A stretch of 64,000 nt of DNA from Sphingomonas gei (GCF_004792685.1 NZ_SRXT01000007.1:1-64000); one strand, 5' to 3'; positions 34,131 to 42,779 are shown, counted from the first letter of the stretch. Numbers and translations: made by a program. Notes: generated by a model not told the origin, from the sequence alone.

Positions 34131-35068
34131 ACGCAGTGCGCGAAATTGTCGCGGCGCCGCGGCCGGTGCGACTCAAGTTCGAGATCGGCGCGCGGACGTT
34201 GTTCACGGTCCGCCGCGCGTTGGTGCGCGTGCCGCTGACCCTGGCCGAGGCGCGCAGCGGATTGGCGCCGGTGCTTCCGCCGATCGATCGCGATGCCGAC
34301 GGCTATCTGGTGACCTCGCTGCCCGAGGACCGGATGGCGACGCTGGTCGCGGGGGCCGGCGCGATGCTGCCTTTCGTGCGGCAGCGCTACACGCGCTATT
34401 TTCTCGATTTCGCGGGCGATTATGACGCCTGGTTCGCCAGCCTGTCGTCGAATGCCCGGCAGGGACTGCGGCGCAAGGCCAAGAAGATCGCGGCGGCTTC
34501 GGGCGGTACGCTGGACGTCCGGCGCTTCCGCACGATGGAGGAACTGGTGGCGTTCCATTCGGTGGCGCGCGCGATTTCGGCGACCACCTATCAGGAGCGG
34601 CTGCTCGGCTCGGGCCTTCCCGAGGGGGCGGACTTTCTTCGTGCGATGAGCGCGCTCGCCGCCGCCGATCGGGTGCGCGCCTGGCTGCTCTACATTGCAG
34701 GCGAACCGGCTGCCTACCTTTATTGCCCGATCGAGGGGGAGACGGTCATCTACGCCTATGTCGGGCATGATCCCAGGTTCAACGACTGGTCGCCGGGCGC
34801 GGTGCTCCAGCTCGAGGCGATGCAGGATCTGTTCGGCGAGGGGCGCTTTGCAGCGTTCGACTTCACCGAAGGCGAAGGCCAGCACAAGCGCCAGTTCGCG
34901 ACGGGCGGGGTGGAATGTTTGGATTTGCTGTTGCTGCGGCCAACGCTGGCCAATCGGGCGACGATGGCGGCGCTGGGCGGGTTCAATCGCGCGGTGGCAG
35001 GGGCGAAGCGCTTGGTACAGGGTGCGGGGCTTGCGGCACTGGCGAAGCGGGTGCGGCGGGGCGCCTGA
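34127..35068 (+). CDS. FemAB/BioF2-like GNAT acetyltransferase (Acetyltransf_6)
   Basis: A 313-residue protein starting with a GTG that overlaps the upstream stop (GTGA). The central region YDAWFASLSSNARQGLRRKAKKI followed by RFRTMEELVAFHSVARAIS is typical of the Acetyltransf_6 group found with polysaccharide genes. LYIAGEPAAYLYCPIEGETVIYAYVGHDP carries the acyl-acceptor side strands. The C-terminus ends in a basic helix. It is coupled to the deacetylase-like protein, so the two probably act in sequence on one glycan: removal of an acyl group and addition of an acyl or aminoacyl group. This is inference from context. Confidence 0.82.
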   Translation: MNAVREIVAAPRPVRLKFEIGARTLFTVRRALVRVPLTLAEARSGLAPVLPPIDRDADGYLVTSLPEDRMATLVAGAGAMLPFVRQRYTRYFLDFAGDYDAWFASLSSNARQGLRRKAKKIAAASGGTLDVRRFRTMEELVAFHSVARAISATTYQERLLGSGLPEGADFLRAMSALAAADRVRAWLLYIAGEPAAYLYCPIEGETVIYAYVGHDPRFNDWSPGAVLQLEAMQDLFGEGRFAAFDFTEGEGQHKRQFATGGVECLDLLLLRPTLANRATMAALGGFNRAVAGAKRLVQGAGLAALAKRVRRGA

Positions 35069-35074
35069 CCGGTT

Positions 35075-35103
35075 CGTCACCCCGGCCCAAGGCCGGGGTG
35101 ACG
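35075..35103. repeat. Short family A hairpin (copy 7, single arm)
   Basis: CGTCACCCCGGCCCAAGGCC GGGGTGACG is one perfect hairpin, equal to a collapsed family A element. It begins seven bases after the FemAB-like gene and precedes recO. Confidence 0.75.
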
Positions 35104-35133
35104 GGTTGTTGCCGGCCGGGTAAGCCCCTTCTC

Positions 35134-35865
35134 ATGAACCTGCGCGCCGAAGCCATTCTCCTCAGTGTCCGCGCGCATGGCGAGCATGGTGCCGTCGTGC
35201 GTGCGCTCACCGAAAGCGACGGGCTCCAGCCGGGCTATGTCCGCGGCGGGCGGTCGCGCGCGTTGCGGCCGGTGCTGCAGGCTTCGAACCTCGTGCTCGG
35301 CGAATGGCGGTCGCGGACCGAGGAGCAATTGGCCGGGCTCAGCCTGGAGCTGATCCACAGCCGCGCGCCTCTGTTCGGCGAGCCGCTGCCCGCCGCGGCG
35401 CTGCAATGGGCGACGGCGCTGACTGCGTCGGTGCTCCCCGACGCGCAGCCATATCCGCGGCTCTACTCTGCGCTCGACGGCGTGCTCTCCGCGATTGAGG
35501 CGGCGCCGGCCGCGCGGGGCTGGGCGGTGGCTCTGGTGCGCTATGAATTGCTGCTGCTCGCCGAGCTCGGCTTCGGGCTCGATCTCGAGCGGTGCGCGGC
35601 AACGGGGCGCAACGACGATCTGATCTTCGTCAGCCCGAAGAGCGGAGTCGCGGTGAGCCGGATCGGGGCGGTGGGATATGAGCGCCAATTGCTGCGGCTG
35701 CCGGCCTTTCTGATCGCGGGCGGCGCGGCGGAATGGGACGACATTGTCGACGGGCTGCGGCTGACCGGGCATTTCCTTCAGCGCGATCTGCTGATCGGCA
35801 AAGGCGCGGAGATTCTCGCCGCGCGGTCGCGGCTGGTCGACCGGCTGATGCGGGCGGTTGCCTAA
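35134..35865 (+). CDS. recO: DNA repair protein RecO
   Basis: A 243-residue protein. The N-terminal OB fold (MNLRAEAILLSVRAHGEHGAVVRALTES) and C-terminal helical domain (LLLAELGFGLDLERCAATGRNDDLIFVSPK) match RecO, which with RecFR loads RecA on SSB-coated DNA. The ATG at 35134 is the family start; an open extension upstream runs through the previous gene in another frame. The Cys cluster of some RecO proteins is reduced to a single Cys here. It follows the FemAB-like gene and precedes leuB on the same strand. Confidence 0.93.
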   Translation: MNLRAEAILLSVRAHGEHGAVVRALTESDGLQPGYVRGGRSRALRPVLQASNLVLGEWRSRTEEQLAGLSLELIHSRAPLFGEPLPAAALQWATALTASVLPDAQPYPRLYSALDGVLSAIEAAPAARGWAVALVRYELLLLAELGFGLDLERCAATGRNDDLIFVSPKSGVAVSRIGAVGYERQLLRLPAFLIAGGAAEWDDIVDGLRLTGHFLQRDLLIGKGAEILAARSRLVDRLMRAVA

Positions 35866-35910
35866 CGCGGCGGGGAGCGGCAAAGCGGCGTGCAAATATA
35901 GGGAAATCGA

Positions 35911-36963
35911 ATGCCGTTGATTGCTGTTCTGCCCGGCGACGGGATCGGGCCCGAAGTCACCCGTGAGGCGCGCCGCGTGCTCGAAGCGCTCGATCTCGGG
36001 CTGCAGTTCGAGGAAGCGCCGGTCGGCGGCGCGGGCTATCTCGCGGCTGGGCGGCCGCTTCCGCCCGATACGCTGGCGCTGGCCAAGCGCGCCAATGCGG
36101 TCCTGTTCGGCGCGATCGGCGATCCGCGCTTCGATGCGCTCGAACGGCAGTTGCGGCCCGAGGCGGCGTTGCTCGGGATCCGGCGCGAGCTCGGGCTGTT
36201 CGCCAATATCCGGCCGGCGGCCTTGTTCCCGGGGCTGGAGGACGCATCGCCGCTCAAGCCCGAGATCGTCGCCGATCTCGATATCGTCATCGTCCGTGAG
36301 CTGACCGGCGACGTCTATTTCGGCGAGAAAGGCCGGCGGACCAATGTCGAGGGCCTGCGCCAAGGCTATGACGTGATGAGCTACAACGAAGCCGAAGTGG
36401 AGCGCATCGCCAGGGTCGGCTTCGAGATGGCGAAGCGGCGCAAGCGCAAGCTGTGCTCGGTCGACAAGGCCAATGTGCTCGAGACTTCGCAATTGTGGCG
36501 CGACGTGGTCAACGAAATGAGCACCGATTATCCCGAGATCGCATTGACTCACATGTATGTCGACAATGCCGCGATGCAGCTCGTCCGGCGGCCGACTGAC
36601 TTCGACGTCATCGTCACCGGCAATCTGTTCGGCGACATCCTCTCCGACCAGGCGAGCATGTGTGCGGGCTCGATCGGGATGCTGCCGTCGGCATCGCTGC
36701 GCGCGTGGAGCGGCGACAACGGCATGTACGAGCCGATCCACGGCAGCGCGCCCGACATTGCCGGGCGGGGCAAGGCCAATCCGTGCGGGGCGATCCTCTC
36801 GGCGGCGATGCTGCTGCGGCACAGCCTGAACGACGAGGCGTCGGCGCGGCGCATCGAAAAGGCCGTCGCGAGCGCGCTCGCCAAGGGTGCGCGGACCGCC
36901 GATCTGGGCGGCAGCCTGACCACGGCCGAAATGGGCGACGCGGTGCTGCGGGAAATCGTGTGA
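35911..36963 (+). CDS. leuB: 3-isopropylmalate dehydrogenase
   Basis: A 350-residue NAD-dependent enzyme of leucine synthesis that oxidises and decarboxylates 3-isopropylmalate. Motifs seen: LPGDGIGPEV at the start, the substrate-binding RRELGLFANIRP (about 92), KANVLETSQLWRDVV, NLFGDILSDQASMCAGSIGMLPSAS, and YEPIHGSAPDIAGRGKANP near residue 275. AGGGAAA precedes the ATG. Its stop overlaps the GTG of the next glycosyltransferase by four bases. The other leu genes are not in the window. Confidence 0.97.
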   Translation: MPLIAVLPGDGIGPEVTREARRVLEALDLGLQFEEAPVGGAGYLAAGRPLPPDTLALAKRANAVLFGAIGDPRFDALERQLRPEAALLGIRRELGLFANIRPAALFPGLEDASPLKPEIVADLDIVIVRELTGDVYFGEKGRRTNVEGLRQGYDVMSYNEAEVERIARVGFEMAKRRKRKLCSVDKANVLETSQLWRDVVNEMSTDYPEIALTHMYVDNAAMQLVRRPTDFDVIVTGNLFGDILSDQASMCAGSIGMLPSASLRAWSGDNGMYEPIHGSAPDIAGRGKANPCGAILSAAMLLRHSLNDEASARRIEKAVASALAKGARTADLGGSLTTAEMGDAVLREIV

Positions 36964-38063
36964 CCTCCGACCTGCTCGAGCTTGCGATCGTCATCCCGAC
37001 GTTCAACGAGCGCGGCAACGTGCCCGCGCTCGTTACCAGGCTCGATCAGGCGCTCGCCGGCCGCAATTGGGAAGCGATCTTCGTCGACGACAACAGCCCC
37101 GACGGCACCGCGCAGGCGGCGCGCGAGCTGGGCCGATTCGACAAGCGCGTGCGGGTGATCCAGCGAATCGGGCGGCGCGGGCTGTCTTCGGCGTGCATCG
37201 AGGGGATGTGCGCGACGGCCGCCCCGTTCGTCGCGGTGATCGATGGCGATTTGCAGCATGACGAGACGATCCTGCCGGCGATGCTCGATGCGCTGGAGGG
37301 GGACGACAGCCTCGAAGTGGTGGTCGGCTCGCGCTTCGTCGCGGGTGGCGGCACCGGCGAGTGGGACCGCGACCGCGTCGCCAAATCGGCGTTCGCGACG
37401 CGGCTCTCGCGCAAGGTGCTCAAGGCCGATCTCAGCGATCCGATGAGCGGCTTCTTCATGATCCGCACCCAGATCGTCCGCGATCTGGTGCCGACCCTGT
37501 CGGCGATCGGCTTCAAGATCCTGCTCGACATCATGACCGCGGCGCCGCGCCCGCTCAAGTTCCGCGAACTGCCTTATACCTTCCGCATCCGCACCGAAGG
37601 CGAGAGCAAGCTCGATCACGTCGTCGCGATGGAATATCTGATCGCACTCTACGATCGCATGTTCGGCAAGGTCGTGCCGGTCCGCTTCGCGATGTTCTCG
37701 GCGATCGGCGCATTGGGAGCGGCGGTGCATTTCGTCGTGCTCGCCGCGCTGTTCGGCGGGCTCGGCTGGCCGTTCCTGTCCGGAACGATCGTCGCCACCT
37801 TCGTCGCGATGACCTTCAATTTCTTCCTCAACAATATGCTGACGTACCGCGAGCAACGGCTAAAGGGCGCGCAGGCGCTGATCGGCGGCTGGGTGAGCTT
37901 CTGCCTGGTCTGCGCCGTGGGCGCGGCGGCGAATGTCGGGGTGTCGGCGTTCCTGCACAATGTCCAGCACGGCGACTGGCGGCTGTCGGCGCTGGCGGGG
38001 ATCGCGGTCGCGGCGGTGTGGAATTTCGCGCTGTCGTCGCGGTTCACCTGGGGGCGGTACTAA
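36960..38063 (+). CDS. Dolichol-phosphate-mannose-synthase-like GT2 with C-terminal GtrA domain
   Basis: A 367-residue membrane glycosyltransferase. The GT2 domain (about residues 8-220) has D43-D44 in FVDDNSPDGT and the metal motif D95-G-D97 (VIDGDLQHDE), plus DPMSGFF. It probably moves a sugar from a nucleotide donor to polyprenyl phosphate. The C-terminal 120 residues form four hydrophobic helices of the GtrA type (VRFAMFSAIGALGAAVHF), thought to flip lipid-linked sugars. The GTG start overlaps the leuB stop. It faces a PMT-family transferase that could use its lipid-linked product. Confidence 0.9.
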   Translation: MTSDLLELAIVIPTFNERGNVPALVTRLDQALAGRNWEAIFVDDNSPDGTAQAARELGRFDKRVRVIQRIGRRGLSSACIEGMCATAAPFVAVIDGDLQHDETILPAMLDALEGDDSLEVVVGSRFVAGGGTGEWDRDRVAKSAFATRLSRKVLKADLSDPMSGFFMIRTQIVRDLVPTLSAIGFKILLDIMTAAPRPLKFRELPYTFRIRTEGESKLDHVVAMEYLIALYDRMFGKVVPVRFAMFSAIGALGAAVHFVVLAALFGGLGWPFLSGTIVATFVAMTFNFFLNNMLTYREQRLKGAQALIGGWVSFCLVCAVGAAANVGVSAFLHNVQHGDWRLSALAGIAVAAVWNFALSSRFTWGRY

Positions 38064-38072
38064 CCCGCTCCC

Positions 38073-39323
38073 CTACCGCCAGCTGTTGAACCAGGTCCAA
38101 TGGGTGAAGCCCTGATCGTTGGGCAGCGCCGAGGCGGCGAGGATAGGGTAGAAATAGACGAACATCGCGAGCGCGGCGAAGAGAAACCATTCCTCGCGGC
38201 CCTTGCCCCGGCCGCGGTCGAAATGGTGGAACGCCGCCGCGAGCGCGAGGCACAGGAAGATCGCCGAAAGGTGGTAATAATAATAGAAGCCGATCGACTT
38301 GGGGATCACGACATAGATGGCAAGGCTGGCGATCCAGAGGAATGCCAGCGCCAGCGGACGGTGCGCCTTCTCGCGGGACCCTGCCCAGAGGCAGGCGAGC
38401 ACCGCGACCAGCCCGCCCCACATGATCACCGGATTGCCGATCAGCAGCACGCCGCGCTGGGCACCCGCGTCCCATTCGTAGAAATACCAGATCGGCCGGA
38501 GCATCAGCGGCCAGCTCCACCAGTCGGATTGATAGGTGTGCTTGGCCAGCACCTGCGTCTGGAGCGCGTACATCTCCTGCTGAAGCGGGATCAGCCCGGC
38601 GAGCGTGAGCGGATCGCGTTCGTAGAAGAAGGCGGGAAGGAAGGTCAGCAAATAGGTGGCGATGCTCACCGTGCCGAGAATCAGCAGCCCCACGACGATG
38701 CCGAGGCCGGGCCAACGGGCCGGCCTCTTGACGCGGATGACGAGGAAGGCGAGGCCGGCCAACGCGACATAGGGGATCGCCGCCCATTTGGTGCCGACCG
38801 CGAGCCCGAGCAGGACCGCTGCGCCGACCCAGCGGCGGCGGACCTGGCGCGGCGTGCCGCGCATCGCCCACAGCATCAACACCATCGCCCAGAGCAGGAA
38901 CGCGCCGAGGAAGACGTCGAGCATCGCAGTGCGCGCCTGGACGTAGACGCTCTGATTGAGCGCGGTCAGTACCGCACCCACCAAGGCGGCGCGCATCGAG
39001 CCGAGCAGCAGCCAGAGGAAGGCGAAGGCGCCGAGCACCGTCGCGGTGCCGGCGAACGAGGAGAAAGCGCGCCAGCCGATCGGATTGTCGCCGAACAGCA
39101 CGATTCCGGCGCCGATCAGCTCCTTCCCGACCAGCGGGTGCTCGACGTTGCGCGGGCCTTCGAGATCGAGCAGCGCCTGCGCGGCGGGGACGTAATGGAC
39201 CTCGTCGAACATGATCCGGCTCGGCCGGTCGAGATGGAAGGCGAACAGCGTTTGCGCAGCTAGCCCTAGCAGGAGGGCGACGAGATAGGGGCGAGTGCGG
39301 AGAGCCTTGAGGCGGTCGAGCAT
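38073..39323 (-). CDS. PMT-family (GT39-like) lipid-linked-sugar glycosyltransferase
   Basis: A 416-residue polytopic membrane protein. The D40-E41 motif in MFDEVHYVPAA lies in the first extracytoplasmic loop, followed by NVEHPLVGKELI. This is the acidic motif of the protein O-mannosyltransferase / ArnT superfamily (GT-C). About ten hydrophobic helices follow, and the C-terminal four-helix part (WGGLVAVLACLW ... HLSAIFLCLALAAAF) fits PMT_4TMC. Acceptor may be protein or lipid. It is convergent with, and ten bases from, the GT2-GtrA gene that could supply the lipid-linked sugar. Confidence 0.88.
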   Translation of the reverse strand: MLDRLKALRTRPYLVALLLGLAAQTLFAFHLDRPSRIMFDEVHYVPAAQALLDLEGPRNVEHPLVGKELIGAGIVLFGDNPIGWRAFSSFAGTATVLGAFAFLWLLLGSMRAALVGAVLTALNQSVYVQARTAMLDVFLGAFLLWAMVLMLWAMRGTPRQVRRRWVGAAVLLGLAVGTKWAAIPYVALAGLAFLVIRVKRPARWPGLGIVVGLLILGTVSIATYLLTFLPAFFYERDPLTLAGLIPLQQEMYALQTQVLAKHTYQSDWWSWPLMLRPIWYFYEWDAGAQRGVLLIGNPVIMWGGLVAVLACLWAGSREKAHRPLALAFLWIASLAIYVVIPKSIGFYYYYHLSAIFLCLALAAAFHHFDRGRGKGREEWFLFAALAMFVYFYPILAASALPNDQGFTHWTWFNSWR

Positions 39324-39344
39324 GGTTGCGGGTGGTAGCGTGTT

Positions 39345-39371
39345 GCGCCCGTCCCTGAAAGGGAGGGGCGC
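39345..39371. repeat. Hairpin in the metZ upstream region
   Basis: GCGCCCGTCCCT and AGGGAGGGGCGC form a stem with a short GAA loop. It lies between the divergent PMT gene and metZ; related to family D only loosely. The metZ leader (39324-39424) was checked for the conserved sequence of a SAM-II riboswitch and none was recognised. Confidence 0.45.
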
Positions 39372-39424
39372 GTAGAGGGGAGAAGTGGTTGACGCGGGGC
39401 GCTTCCCCCCTGCAAAGCAAAATC

Positions 39425-40630
39425 ATGAAACGCCGTACTGGTCAGGACCGCAGCGTCACCCGCAATTGGAAGCCCGCAACGCAGGCGATCCGCGGCGGCA
39501 CGATGCGATCCGAATTCGGCGAGACCAGCGAGGCGCTGTTCCTGACCTCGGGCTATGCCTATGATTGCGCTGGCGATGCGGCGGCGCGGTTCGCCGGCGA
39601 GCAGCAGGGCATGACCTATTCGCGGCTGCAGAACCCGACGGTGCAGATGCTCGAGGAGCGGATCGCCTTGCTCGAAGGCGCCGAGGCGTGCCGGACGATG
39701 GCTACGGGCATGGCGGCGATGACCGCGGCGCTGCTCTGCCAGCTGCAGCAAGGCGACCATCTGGTCGGCGGGCGGGCGGCGTTCGGATCGTGCCGCTGGC
39801 TGACCGACACGCTGCTGCCCAAGTTCGGCATCGAGACGACGATCGTCGACGCGCGCGACCCGCAGCAGTTCGAGGATGCGATCCGCTCGAACACCAAGGT
39901 GTTCTTCTTCGAGACCCCCGCCAATCCGACGATGGACGTGGTCGATCTCGAAGCGGTGTGCGCGATCGCGAAAAGGCACGGGATCACGACGGTGGTCGAC
40001 AATGCCTTCGCCACCCCGGCGCTGCAGCGGCCGATGGAATTCGGCGCCGACGTGGTGGCCTATTCGGCGACCAAGATGATGGACGGGCAGGGGCGCGTGC
40101 TCGCCGGCGCAGTCGCCGGCAGCGAGGATTTCATCAACAACGTGCTGCTGCCGTTCACCCGCAACACCGGGCCGACCTTGAGCCCGTTCAATGCGTGGGT
40201 GGTGCTCAAGGGGATCGAGACGCTCGATCTGCGCATTCGGCGGCAGAGCGCGAATGCGCTCCAGGTCGGCCGCTTCCTCGAGGGCCGGGTGCCCAGGATC
40301 AACTTCCCGGCCTTGCCCAGCCACAAGCAGCACAATTTGTTCACCCGGCAGATGGACGATGCCGGCCCGATCTTCTCGTTCGAAGTCGAGGGGCGCAGCC
40401 AGGCGCATGCCTTGCTCGACGCGCTCGAACTGATCGACATCTCGAACAATATCGGCGATTCGCGTTCGCTGATGACGCATCCTTCCTCGACGACGCATTA
40501 TGGCGTTTCCGAGGAGAAGCGGATCGAGATGGGGGTAACCGAAGGCATGCTGCGCCTCAACGTGGGGCTCGAGGATCCCGAGGACCTGATCATGGATCTC
40601 GATCAGGCGCTGGGCCGGGCCGGCCTGTGA
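39425..40630 (+). CDS. metZ: O-succinylhomoserine sulfhydrylase
   Basis: A 401-residue PLP enzyme of the Cys/Met metabolism family that makes homocysteine from O-succinylhomoserine and sulfide. Lys217 in YSATKMMDGQG is the Schiff-base residue. Other motifs: EALFLTSGYAYD, MTYSRLQNPTVQMLEERIA, ETPANPTMDVVD and THPSSTTHYG. The ATG at 39425 (MKRRTGQDRSVTRNW) matches the family start; a TTG at 39389 with a better ribosome-binding site would add 12 atypical residues. Its stop overlaps the GTG of apaG, a common alphaproteobacterial pair. Confidence 0.95.
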   Translation: MKRRTGQDRSVTRNWKPATQAIRGGTMRSEFGETSEALFLTSGYAYDCAGDAAARFAGEQQGMTYSRLQNPTVQMLEERIALLEGAEACRTMATGMAAMTAALLCQLQQGDHLVGGRAAFGSCRWLTDTLLPKFGIETTIVDARDPQQFEDAIRSNTKVFFFETPANPTMDVVDLEAVCAIAKRHGITTVVDNAFATPALQRPMEFGADVVAYSATKMMDGQGRVLAGAVAGSEDFINNVLLPFTRNTGPTLSPFNAWVVLKGIETLDLRIRRQSANALQVGRFLEGRVPRINFPALPSHKQHNLFTRQMDDAGPIFSFEVEGRSQAHALLDALELIDISNNIGDSRSLMTHPSSTTHYGVSEEKRIEMGVTEGMLRLNVGLEDPEDLIMDLDQALGRAGL

Positions 40631-41040
40631 GCGACGCGATGATGAAGGCGCTGTTCGCGCAGGAGGCCGAGACCCGCGGCATCGTCGTGCGCGTCTCCGT
40701 CTCCTATCTGCCCGAACAGTCCGAGCCGCAGCGCGGTCGCTGGTTCTGGGCCTATCATATCCGAATCGAGAATGCCGGGCCGTTCACCGTGCAGTTGCTT
40801 ACCCGGCATTGGGTGATCACCGACGGGCGCGGCGCGCGGCACAGCGTCGAAGGCGAAGGCGTTGTGGGCGAGCAGCCGATGATCGAGCCGGGCGCGAGCT
40901 TCGACTATGTCTCGGGCTGCCCGCTGTCGACGCCGACCGGGCACATGCAGGGCAGCTATCACATGATCGGCGAAGACGGCGCTGCGTTCGACGTGGCGAT
41001 CCCGAAGTTTGCGCTGATCGCGCCGGCGGTGACGGGGTGA
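40627..41040 (+). CDS. apaG: ApaG-domain protein
   Basis: A 137-residue FnIII-like beta protein. Seen motifs: VRVSVSYLPEQS, WAYHIRIENAG, VQLLTRHWVITDGRG, the glycine-rich VEGEGVVGEQPMIEPG and YVSGCPLSTPTGHMQGSYHM. ApaG is linked to cobalt/magnesium tolerance and Ap4A level, but the mechanism is unclear; the label efflux protein is historical since it has no membrane helix. The GTG at 40627 overlaps the metZ stop; two ATG codons at 40639 and 40642 are alternatives and are close to the usual family N-terminus. Confidence 0.93.
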   Translation: MSDAMMKALFAQEAETRGIVVRVSVSYLPEQSEPQRGRWFWAYHIRIENAGPFTVQLLTRHWVITDGRGARHSVEGEGVVGEQPMIEPGASFDYVSGCPLSTPTGHMQGSYHMIGEDGAAFDVAIPKFALIAPAVTG

Positions 41041-41058
41041 GGGGCGCTAAACCTATCA

Positions 41059-41143
41059 CCGTTCGTGCTGAGCTTGTCGAAGCACTGCCTTTCTTTGGCG
41101 CGAAGAGAGAAGAGCAGCCCTTCGACAAGCTCAGGGCGAACGG
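41059..41143. repeat. Palindromic repeat family B, copy 3
   Basis: CCGTTCGTGCTGAGCTTGTC GAAGC (41059-41083) is mirrored by CCCTTCGACAAGCTCAGGGC GAACGG (41118-41143). It lies between apaG and the LysR gene. Confidence 0.85.
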
Positions 41144-41176
41144 CGAGAGGGCGTGGCGCCATCGGGAGCGTAGTAA

Positions 41177-41968
41177 GTGAAGCGGACCCACCTTCCGCTC
41201 AACGGCCTGCGCGTGCTCGACGCCGCGGCGCGGCATCTCTCCTTCACCCGCGCCGCCGACGAACTGGCGGTGACCCCCGCCGCGGTCGGGCAGCAGATTC
41301 GCGCGCTCGAGGATACGCTCGGCGTGGTGCTGTTCCGGCGGACGACCAAGGGGCTCGAACTGACCCCCGAGGCCGAGGCGGGGCTTGTCGCGTTGCGTGC
41401 GGGCTTCCTCCAGTTCGAGGAATCGGTGCGGGCGATGCAGGCACAGCAATCGTCCAAGTCGCTTACCATCGCGGCGCCGCGCGATCTGAGCGCCAAGTGG
41501 CTGATGGCGCGGCTCGCCGAGATCGCGCGCGGGGACGGCGAATTGCGCTTCAGGCTGGTTCCCGCCGACGAGGCGCTCGACTTCACCGAGGCCAATCTCG
41601 ACCTCGCCATCCGCTGGGGCGAGGGCCCCGGCGAGCATGAGGGCGAGGCGCTGGAAAGCGACGGCATGGTCACCGTCGAGCGGCCGGGCGGCGGCATCGA
41701 CACACCGATCGCCTGGGCGGGCTGCCTGGCCGAGGATGCGGGATCGCTGGTGCGCGTCGCCGATGCCGGGCTCGCGCTCGACGCCGCGGCCGAGGGGTTG
41801 GGGCGCGCGACGGTGCCCGAGATCATCGCGCGTGCGGAGCTCGCGAGCGGACGCGTCGTGCCGGTCGGCGAGGCCAAGTCGTCGCGGCTGGGCTATTGGC
41901 TGGTCGCGCCGCTGCCGCAATGGCGCCAGAAGAAAGTGAAGGCGTTGGTCGAAGCCCTGGGCGCGTGA
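41177..41968 (+). CDS. LysR-family transcriptional regulator (GcvA-like)
   Basis: A 263-residue regulator. The winged helix-turn-helix at residues 8-65 (LRVLDAAARHLSFTRAADEL, then AVTPAAVGQQI) is close to GcvA-type regulators. The effector domain from about residue 90 starts TIAAPRDLSAKWLMARLAE. The protein is about 35-40 residues shorter than a usual LysR regulator, the missing part being in the second effector lobe, so ligand binding may differ. Its stop overlaps the GTG of the GNAT gene, which may be a target or passenger. Target unknown. Confidence 0.88.
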   Translation: MKRTHLPLNGLRVLDAAARHLSFTRAADELAVTPAAVGQQIRALEDTLGVVLFRRTTKGLELTPEAEAGLVALRAGFLQFEESVRAMQAQQSSKSLTIAAPRDLSAKWLMARLAEIARGDGELRFRLVPADEALDFTEANLDLAIRWGEGPGEHEGEALESDGMVTVERPGGGIDTPIAWAGCLAEDAGSLVRVADAGLALDAAAEGLGRATVPEIIARAELASGRVVPVGEAKSSRLGYWLVAPLPQWRQKKVKALVEALGA

Positions 41969-42501
41969 CGCCGCGCGAGACGCCAGTGCTGGAAACCGCG
42001 CGCCTGCGGCTGCGGCCCGGCACCCCCGCCGATGCCGAGGCGCTGCACCCGGCCTTTGCGGATCCGGAAATGATGCGCTGGTGGTCGAACCCGCCGCATC
42101 ATTCGGTCGAGCAGACTCGCGCCGATTTGGCCCAGCGCGCGCCCGAATGGCGCCGCTGGATCATCACGCTGAAGGAGGACGGCCGCGCGATCGGCTTCGT
42201 CGCGGTCGGCGAGAAGCGGCAGGGCAATGTCAGCGAGATCGGCTATCTGCTGCGCCGCGAATATTGGGGTACCGGCATTGCCGCCGAAGCCGCCACTCGC
42301 GTGATCGACCAGCTCTTCGCCGAGGGGCAGCGGCGCGTGTTCGCCGATACCGATCCCGACAATGTCGCGTCGCGGCGGCTGCTCGAACGGCTGGGCTTCA
42401 AGCTGGAGGGCGTGCTGCGCGGCGAATGGGAAACGCATATCGGCGTGCGCGACACGACCTTGTACGGGCTGCTGCGCGAGGATTGGCATGGCGGCGCCTG
42501 A
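41965..42501 (+). CDS. GNAT acetyltransferase (RimJ/RimL type)
   Basis: A 178-residue acetyl-CoA-dependent acetyltransferase. The start ETPVLETARLRLRPGTPADAEAL is typical of the Acetyltransf_3 group. The acetyl-CoA-binding region reads YLLRREYWGTGIAAEAATRVID (about residues 94-115), and the last motif is DNVASRRLLERLGFKLEG. The GTG at 41965 overlaps the LysR stop (GTGA). Members acetylate protein N-termini, amino sugars or antibiotics; the substrate here cannot be told. It overlaps the next small membrane-protein gene by 14 bases. Confidence 0.88.
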   Translation: MTPRETPVLETARLRLRPGTPADAEALHPAFADPEMMRWWSNPPHHSVEQTRADLAQRAPEWRRWIITLKEDGRAIGFVAVGEKRQGNVSEIGYLLRREYWGTGIAAEAATRVIDQLFAEGQRRVFADTDPDNVASRRLLERLGFKLEGVLRGEWETHIGVRDTTLYGLLREDWHGGA

Positions 42502-42727
42502 CCTGAAGGATCCTGCCTATCGGCGCGAGCTCGGCGGGGTGGCGCTGCGGATGCGGCGCTGGGGGATCGGGATTTCGCTGGGCGGCGCGCTGCTAGTGCT
42601 GGCCTGTCGGCGCGGGTTCGGCGTGCCGCTCTGGGTCGGCGCAGGAGTGCTCGGCCTGGGCATATTGGTGCTGATCGCGGCGATTTCGACGCGGGCAACC
42701 TATCATCGGCTGCGGACGCGGGGGTAA
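42488..42727 (+). CDS. Small two-helix membrane protein, function unknown
   Basis: A 79-residue protein that begins inside the end of the GNAT gene. Two hydrophobic segments (about residues 27-43 and 49-66) are joined by a short loop (RRGFGVP) and flanked by basic residues. There is no recognised family. The overlap indicates co-translation with the GNAT. Whether it functions with it is unknown. Confidence 0.65.
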   Translation: MAAPDLKDPAYRRELGGVALRMRRWGIGISLGGALLVLACRRGFGVPLWVGAGVLGLGILVLIAAISTRATYHRLRTRG

Positions 42728-42779
42728 GTCGTACGCCGACAGACGCGAACGACGGCTATCAATCAATTCCAGACGTTCG

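Noticed and set aside
39324..39424. Possible SAM-II-type riboswitch in the metZ leader
   Set aside because: Methionine-gene leaders of alphaproteobacteria often carry one, but the conserved core sequence was not found; only a simple hairpin is present. A covariance-model search would settle it.
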